Assembly (NCBI GenBank): GCA_002450905.1
Contig: DKAT01000073.1
Span: 1-8,099, forward strand
Source: Spirochaetia bacterium UBA6919
GTDB lineage: Bacteria; Spirochaetota; UBA6919
Length of the DNA: 8,099 nt
Direction: 5' to 3'
Shown here: positions 5,422-8,099 of the stretch, piece after piece
Layout: each line of letters starts with the position of its first letter
How positions within the stretch are numbered: position 1 is the stretch's first letter
Notes under the pieces: model-generated
Seen by the model: the letters and a program-made list of their open reading frames with translations, nothing else
What the model was told of the DNA's origin: nothing
The model's database searches: none
Translations under genes and position numbers: made by a program

Positions 5422-8049
5422 ATGACAAGCTCGGAATTAAGAGACTTATTTCTAAAGTACTTCAAAGAAAAAAATCATTCAATTATCTCCTCCAGTCCAT
5501 TAATTCCTATGGGAGATCCTTCTTTGTTATTCACAACCGCAGGGATGGTGCAATTCAAACCTATGTTCGCTGGGGAAGTAGATTTAAGATACACCCGGGC
5601 TGCCTCTTGTCAAAAGTGTTTTCGTACTAGTGATTTGGAAAATGTTGGTAAAACTCCCCGGCATCATACCTTCTTTGAAATGCTGGGTAATTTCTCATTT
5701 GGAGATTATTTTAAAAAGTCTGCGATCGAATATGCCTGGGATTTTTCTGTAAAAATCGTAAAATTAGACCCAAAAAGAATATATATATCCATCTATCTTG
5801 ATGACGACGAAGCCTATGATATTTGGACAAAACATATTGGCTTATCAAAAGATAAAATTGTTCGTCTGGGAAAAAAGGATAATTTCTGGGGTCCAGCAGG
5901 CGAAACAGGTGCATGTGGCCCCTGCTCTGAGTTGTATTATGATCTCGGCGAAAACATGTTAAAAAATGGCGATGATCCTTCAGTCGGAGGAGATAACAAT
6001 CGCTATATCGAATACTGGAATCTTGTTTTCAATCAGTTTAATCAGCAATCAAACGGTGAATTGATCCCCCTCCCCAAAACAGGGATCGATACGGGTATGG
6101 GACTCGAACGACTTTCCATGATCAGTCAAAATGTCCAGTCCGTCTATGATACAGATCTTTTTAAACCATATATCGATCATATAATAAGCCTTTCTAAATC
6201 AGATCCCAATGAACAGAATAAAATTGCCTGTAACGTAATCGCCGATCATATCCGGGGAGCGACTTTCTTATTAGCTGAAAATATTTTACCCTCCAATGAC
6301 GGACGGGGATATGTTATCCGAAGAATCTTACGGAGAGCCATTCGATTTGGCAAAGCTATAGGATTCCAGGAGCCGTTTTTATATAAGCTGATCCCTGTTG
6401 TAGCAGAAACGATGAGTAAAACTTATTCTGAATTAAACCAAAATAGTGATCAGATATCAAAAATCATCAAATCCGAAGAAAAAACCTTTTTCAGTACACT
6501 CGAAGAAGGAAGTAATTATCTCGATCAATTGATCCATCAATGCAAAGAAAAAAATATTAATAAAGTATCAGGTCAGGAAGCATTTAAACTCTATGATTCC
6601 ATGGGTTTCCCTCTAGATCTAACCATAGAAATTGCCAGTGAAAATAATCTCCAGGTGGAAACAGAAACATACAACAAACTAATGGAAGATCAAAGAAAAC
6701 GGGGACGTGCTGGCATCAAAGAGGAATCCTCAATCATCCCGGAAGAAATTCAAAATAATAATCCCAAAACAATTTATACAGGAGAAACAGATACATCTAC
6801 TCATTCAAATATTTTATATATCCTAAAATTAAACGAAAACTCCTCCTCAAGACGGACTGATTCAGCAATACCAAATGGAAAATATATACTAATCACAGAA
6901 AAATCCCCCTTCTACGGCGAATCAGGTGGACAGATCGGTGATACAGGAACAATCCACAAAGATCAAAATGATTTTGTGGTTCAAAACACAACAAAATGGA
7001 ATGATCTGATCCTACACCACGGAGAGGTTCGTCAGGGATCATTTAAAACGGGTGATCCAGTAAATTTAACAATTGATACAAAAAAACGCATGAACATCAC
7101 AAGAAATCACTCCGCCACCCACCTCCTCCAAAAGGCATTACAAAAAATTCTCGGATCCCACATAAGACAATTAGGATCCCTGGTGAATGACGAAAAACTC
7201 CGATTTGACTTTTCACACTACGAATCAATCACCCAGGATAAATTAACTGCGATAGAAAAAGAGGTCAACAAATATATTTTACAAAACAATCAAACCAATA
7301 TAGAGATTATGGATAAAGACACAGCCCTCTCCAAAGGGGCACTGGCATTTTTTGGGGATAAATACGATCACTCAGTGAGAACAGTCCACATCGGTGATTC
7401 CTTTGAACTCTGTGGGGGAAGTCATGTCAAACACAGTGGGGATATCGGTAGTTTTAAAATCATTTCGGAGTCATCCATTTCCAGTGGTACAAGAAGGATC
7501 GAAGCCATCACAGGGGAGAAGGCAATTGAATTATTCCATGACCTCTACAAAATTACAAAAAATATCGAAACCATCTTAAACACTTCTTATATAAATCTTT
7601 CAGACAAAATATCAAATCTCATCGAAAAAAATAAATCCCTCGAAAAAGAATTAAATAAATATAAAACAGAAAATAAACTATCTAACATTGAAGATCTCAT
7701 CAAAACAAATCTCAATCAAATCAATAATATCCCTTTCATCTCTTTAACCCTCGAAAACACAGATTTAAATGACCTCAAGAAAATAAATGATAAAATAAAA
7801 AATGGTCATCAATCCATAATCACCCTACTCTTCTCAATATCCGACGATAAAATCTTTTATCTCTGTTCGGTTTCAAAAGACCTCATTCAAAAGAACATCA
7901 AGGCAGATGAGATCATCAAACAGGTATCCACCCTATTAAATGGCAAAGGTGGAGGAAAAGAAATGATGGCCCAGGGAAGCAGTCCAACCTCGAATAAAAT
8001 AGAAAACGTCTCTACATCCATTAAAGATTATATAATAAATCTCTTCTAA
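5422..8049 (+). CDS. alaS: Alanine--tRNA ligase
   Basis: The 875-residue enzyme charges tRNA-Ala with alanine using ATP in the cytoplasm; its length equals that of the full bacterial form (E. coli 876). The class II catalytic core (about 1-250) shows RHHTFFEMLGNFSFGDYF (80-97), GACGPCSE (163-170) and the motif 3 block TGIDTGMGLERL (220-231). The tRNA-recognition region follows, with ADHIRG from 274 and GRGYVIRRILRRAIRFG near 300. The editing domain keeps the zinc site HSATH (His563, His567) plus CGGSH (Cys664, His668), so mischarged Ser/Gly-tRNA can probably be hydrolysed. A coiled-coil linker (about 700-740) leads to the C-Ala domain, whose glycine motif reads GKGGGKEMMAQG (841-852) where most family members have GGGRPD-type residues. 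AGAGG at 5409-5413 supports the ATG. Coding-strand C far exceeds G, most strongly in the 3' third. The gene is intact. Confidence 0.98.
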   Translation: MTSSELRDLFLKYFKEKNHSIISSSPLIPMGDPSLLFTTAGMVQFKPMFAGEVDLRYTRAASCQKCFRTSDLENVGKTPRHHTFFEMLGNFSFGDYFKKSAIEYAWDFSVKIVKLDPKRIYISIYLDDDEAYDIWTKHIGLSKDKIVRLGKKDNFWGPAGETGACGPCSELYYDLGENMLKNGDDPSVGGDNNRYIEYWNLVFNQFNQQSNGELIPLPKTGIDTGMGLERLSMISQNVQSVYDTDLFKPYIDHIISLSKSDPNEQNKIACNVIADHIRGATFLLAENILPSNDGRGYVIRRILRRAIRFGKAIGFQEPFLYKLIPVVAETMSKTYSELNQNSDQISKIIKSEEKTFFSTLEEGSNYLDQLIHQCKEKNINKVSGQEAFKLYDSMGFPLDLTIEIASENNLQVETETYNKLMEDQRKRGRAGIKEESSIIPEEIQNNNPKTIYTGETDTSTHSNILYILKLNENSSSRRTDSAIPNGKYILITEKSPFYGESGGQIGDTGTIHKDQNDFVVQNTTKWNDLILHHGEVRQGSFKTGDPVNLTIDTKKRMNITRNHSATHLLQKALQKILGSHIRQLGSLVNDEKLRFDFSHYESITQDKLTAIEKEVNKYILQNNQTNIEIMDKDTALSKGALAFFGDKYDHSVRTVHIGDSFELCGGSHVKHSGDIGSFKIISESSISSGTRRIEAITGEKAIELFHDLYKITKNIETILNTSYINLSDKISNLIEKNKSLEKELNKYKTENKLSNIEDLIKTNLNQINNIPFISLTLENTDLNDLKKINDKIKNGHQSIITLLFSISDDKIFYLCSVSKDLIQKNIKADEIIKQVSTLLNGKGGGKEMMAQGSSPTSNKIENVSTSIKDYIINLF

Positions 8050-8075
8050 GACCATTATCTAAATCAAGTCAATTG

Positions 8076-8099
8076 GTTGGTGAGCGAAGCCGAACCAAC
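8076..8099 (+). terminator. Hairpin after alaS, possible terminator or dispersed repeat (cut by window edge)
   Basis: GTTGGT (8076-8081) pairs exactly with ACCAAC (8094-8099). Inside, G8082-A8083 faces G8092-A8093 as a tandem GA mismatch, a known stable RNA motif, and a short GC stem around GAA can close the loop. It is notably more GC-rich than its surroundings and begins 26 bases after the alaS stop, fitting a transcription terminator. A T-tract would lie beyond the window, so termination cannot be confirmed. It could equally be one copy of an interspersed palindromic repeat. Confidence 0.45.

Noticed and set aside
5711..5914. Minus-strand open frame of 67 codons inside alaS
   Set aside because: It is fully inside the conserved catalytic core of AlaRS and has no recognisable domain.
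6523..6534. 12-base perfect palindrome GATCAATTGATC inside alaS
   Set aside because: It lies within conserved coding sequence in a GATC-rich gene and is most simply explained by codon choice.
7394..7579. Plus-strand open frame of 61 codons in another frame of alaS
   Set aside because: It overlaps the conserved editing-domain coding sequence, and its translation resembles no family.

Overview
The window comes from an AT-rich genome of a diderm (Gram-negative-type) bacterium. Evidence for an outer membrane is an MCE/Mla-type lipid-transport operon (mlaE, mlaF and mlaD homologues) together with two predicted lipoproteins. A relaxed lipobox on one lipoprotein (ISFC) and the low GC would fit a spirochaete such as the Leptospira group. 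The sequence alone does not settle the phylum, so that placement is tentative.

Layout: (1) 1-400, minus strand: the 5' part of a predicted c-type multiheme cytochrome lipoprotein that runs off the left edge. (2) 402-582: a short, very AT-rich divergent intergenic region. (3) 583-4379, plus strand: a four-gene unit of MlaE-like permease, MlaF-like ATPase, MlaD-like MCE protein and a TPR-repeat lipoprotein. The first three should form an inner-membrane lipid transporter, with the MCE protein projecting into the periplasm. The TPR lipoprotein overlaps the MCE gene by 4 bases and sits where other bacteria often encode MlaC or MlaB. (4) 4380-4487: a gap with a good -35 box. (5) 4488-5321: rplM-rpsI, the classical ribosomal protein pair L13/S9. 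(6) 5322-5421: a pyrimidine-rich leader. (7) 5422-8049: a full-length alanyl-tRNA synthetase gene, alaS. (8) 8050-8099: a hairpin-forming sequence at the right edge.

The genes are mostly ordinary. Three points deserve attention. The MlaF-like ATPase has lost the canonical catalytic Glu (Asp instead) and the H-loop His (Asn instead). The base composition of the coding strand switches from G-rich over C at the left to C-rich over G at the right, although every gene after 583 reads the same way. The transporter operon carries a TPR lipoprotein of unknown role. I found no mobile element, CRISPR array, tRNA or rRNA, and no clearly new defence or biosynthetic system.
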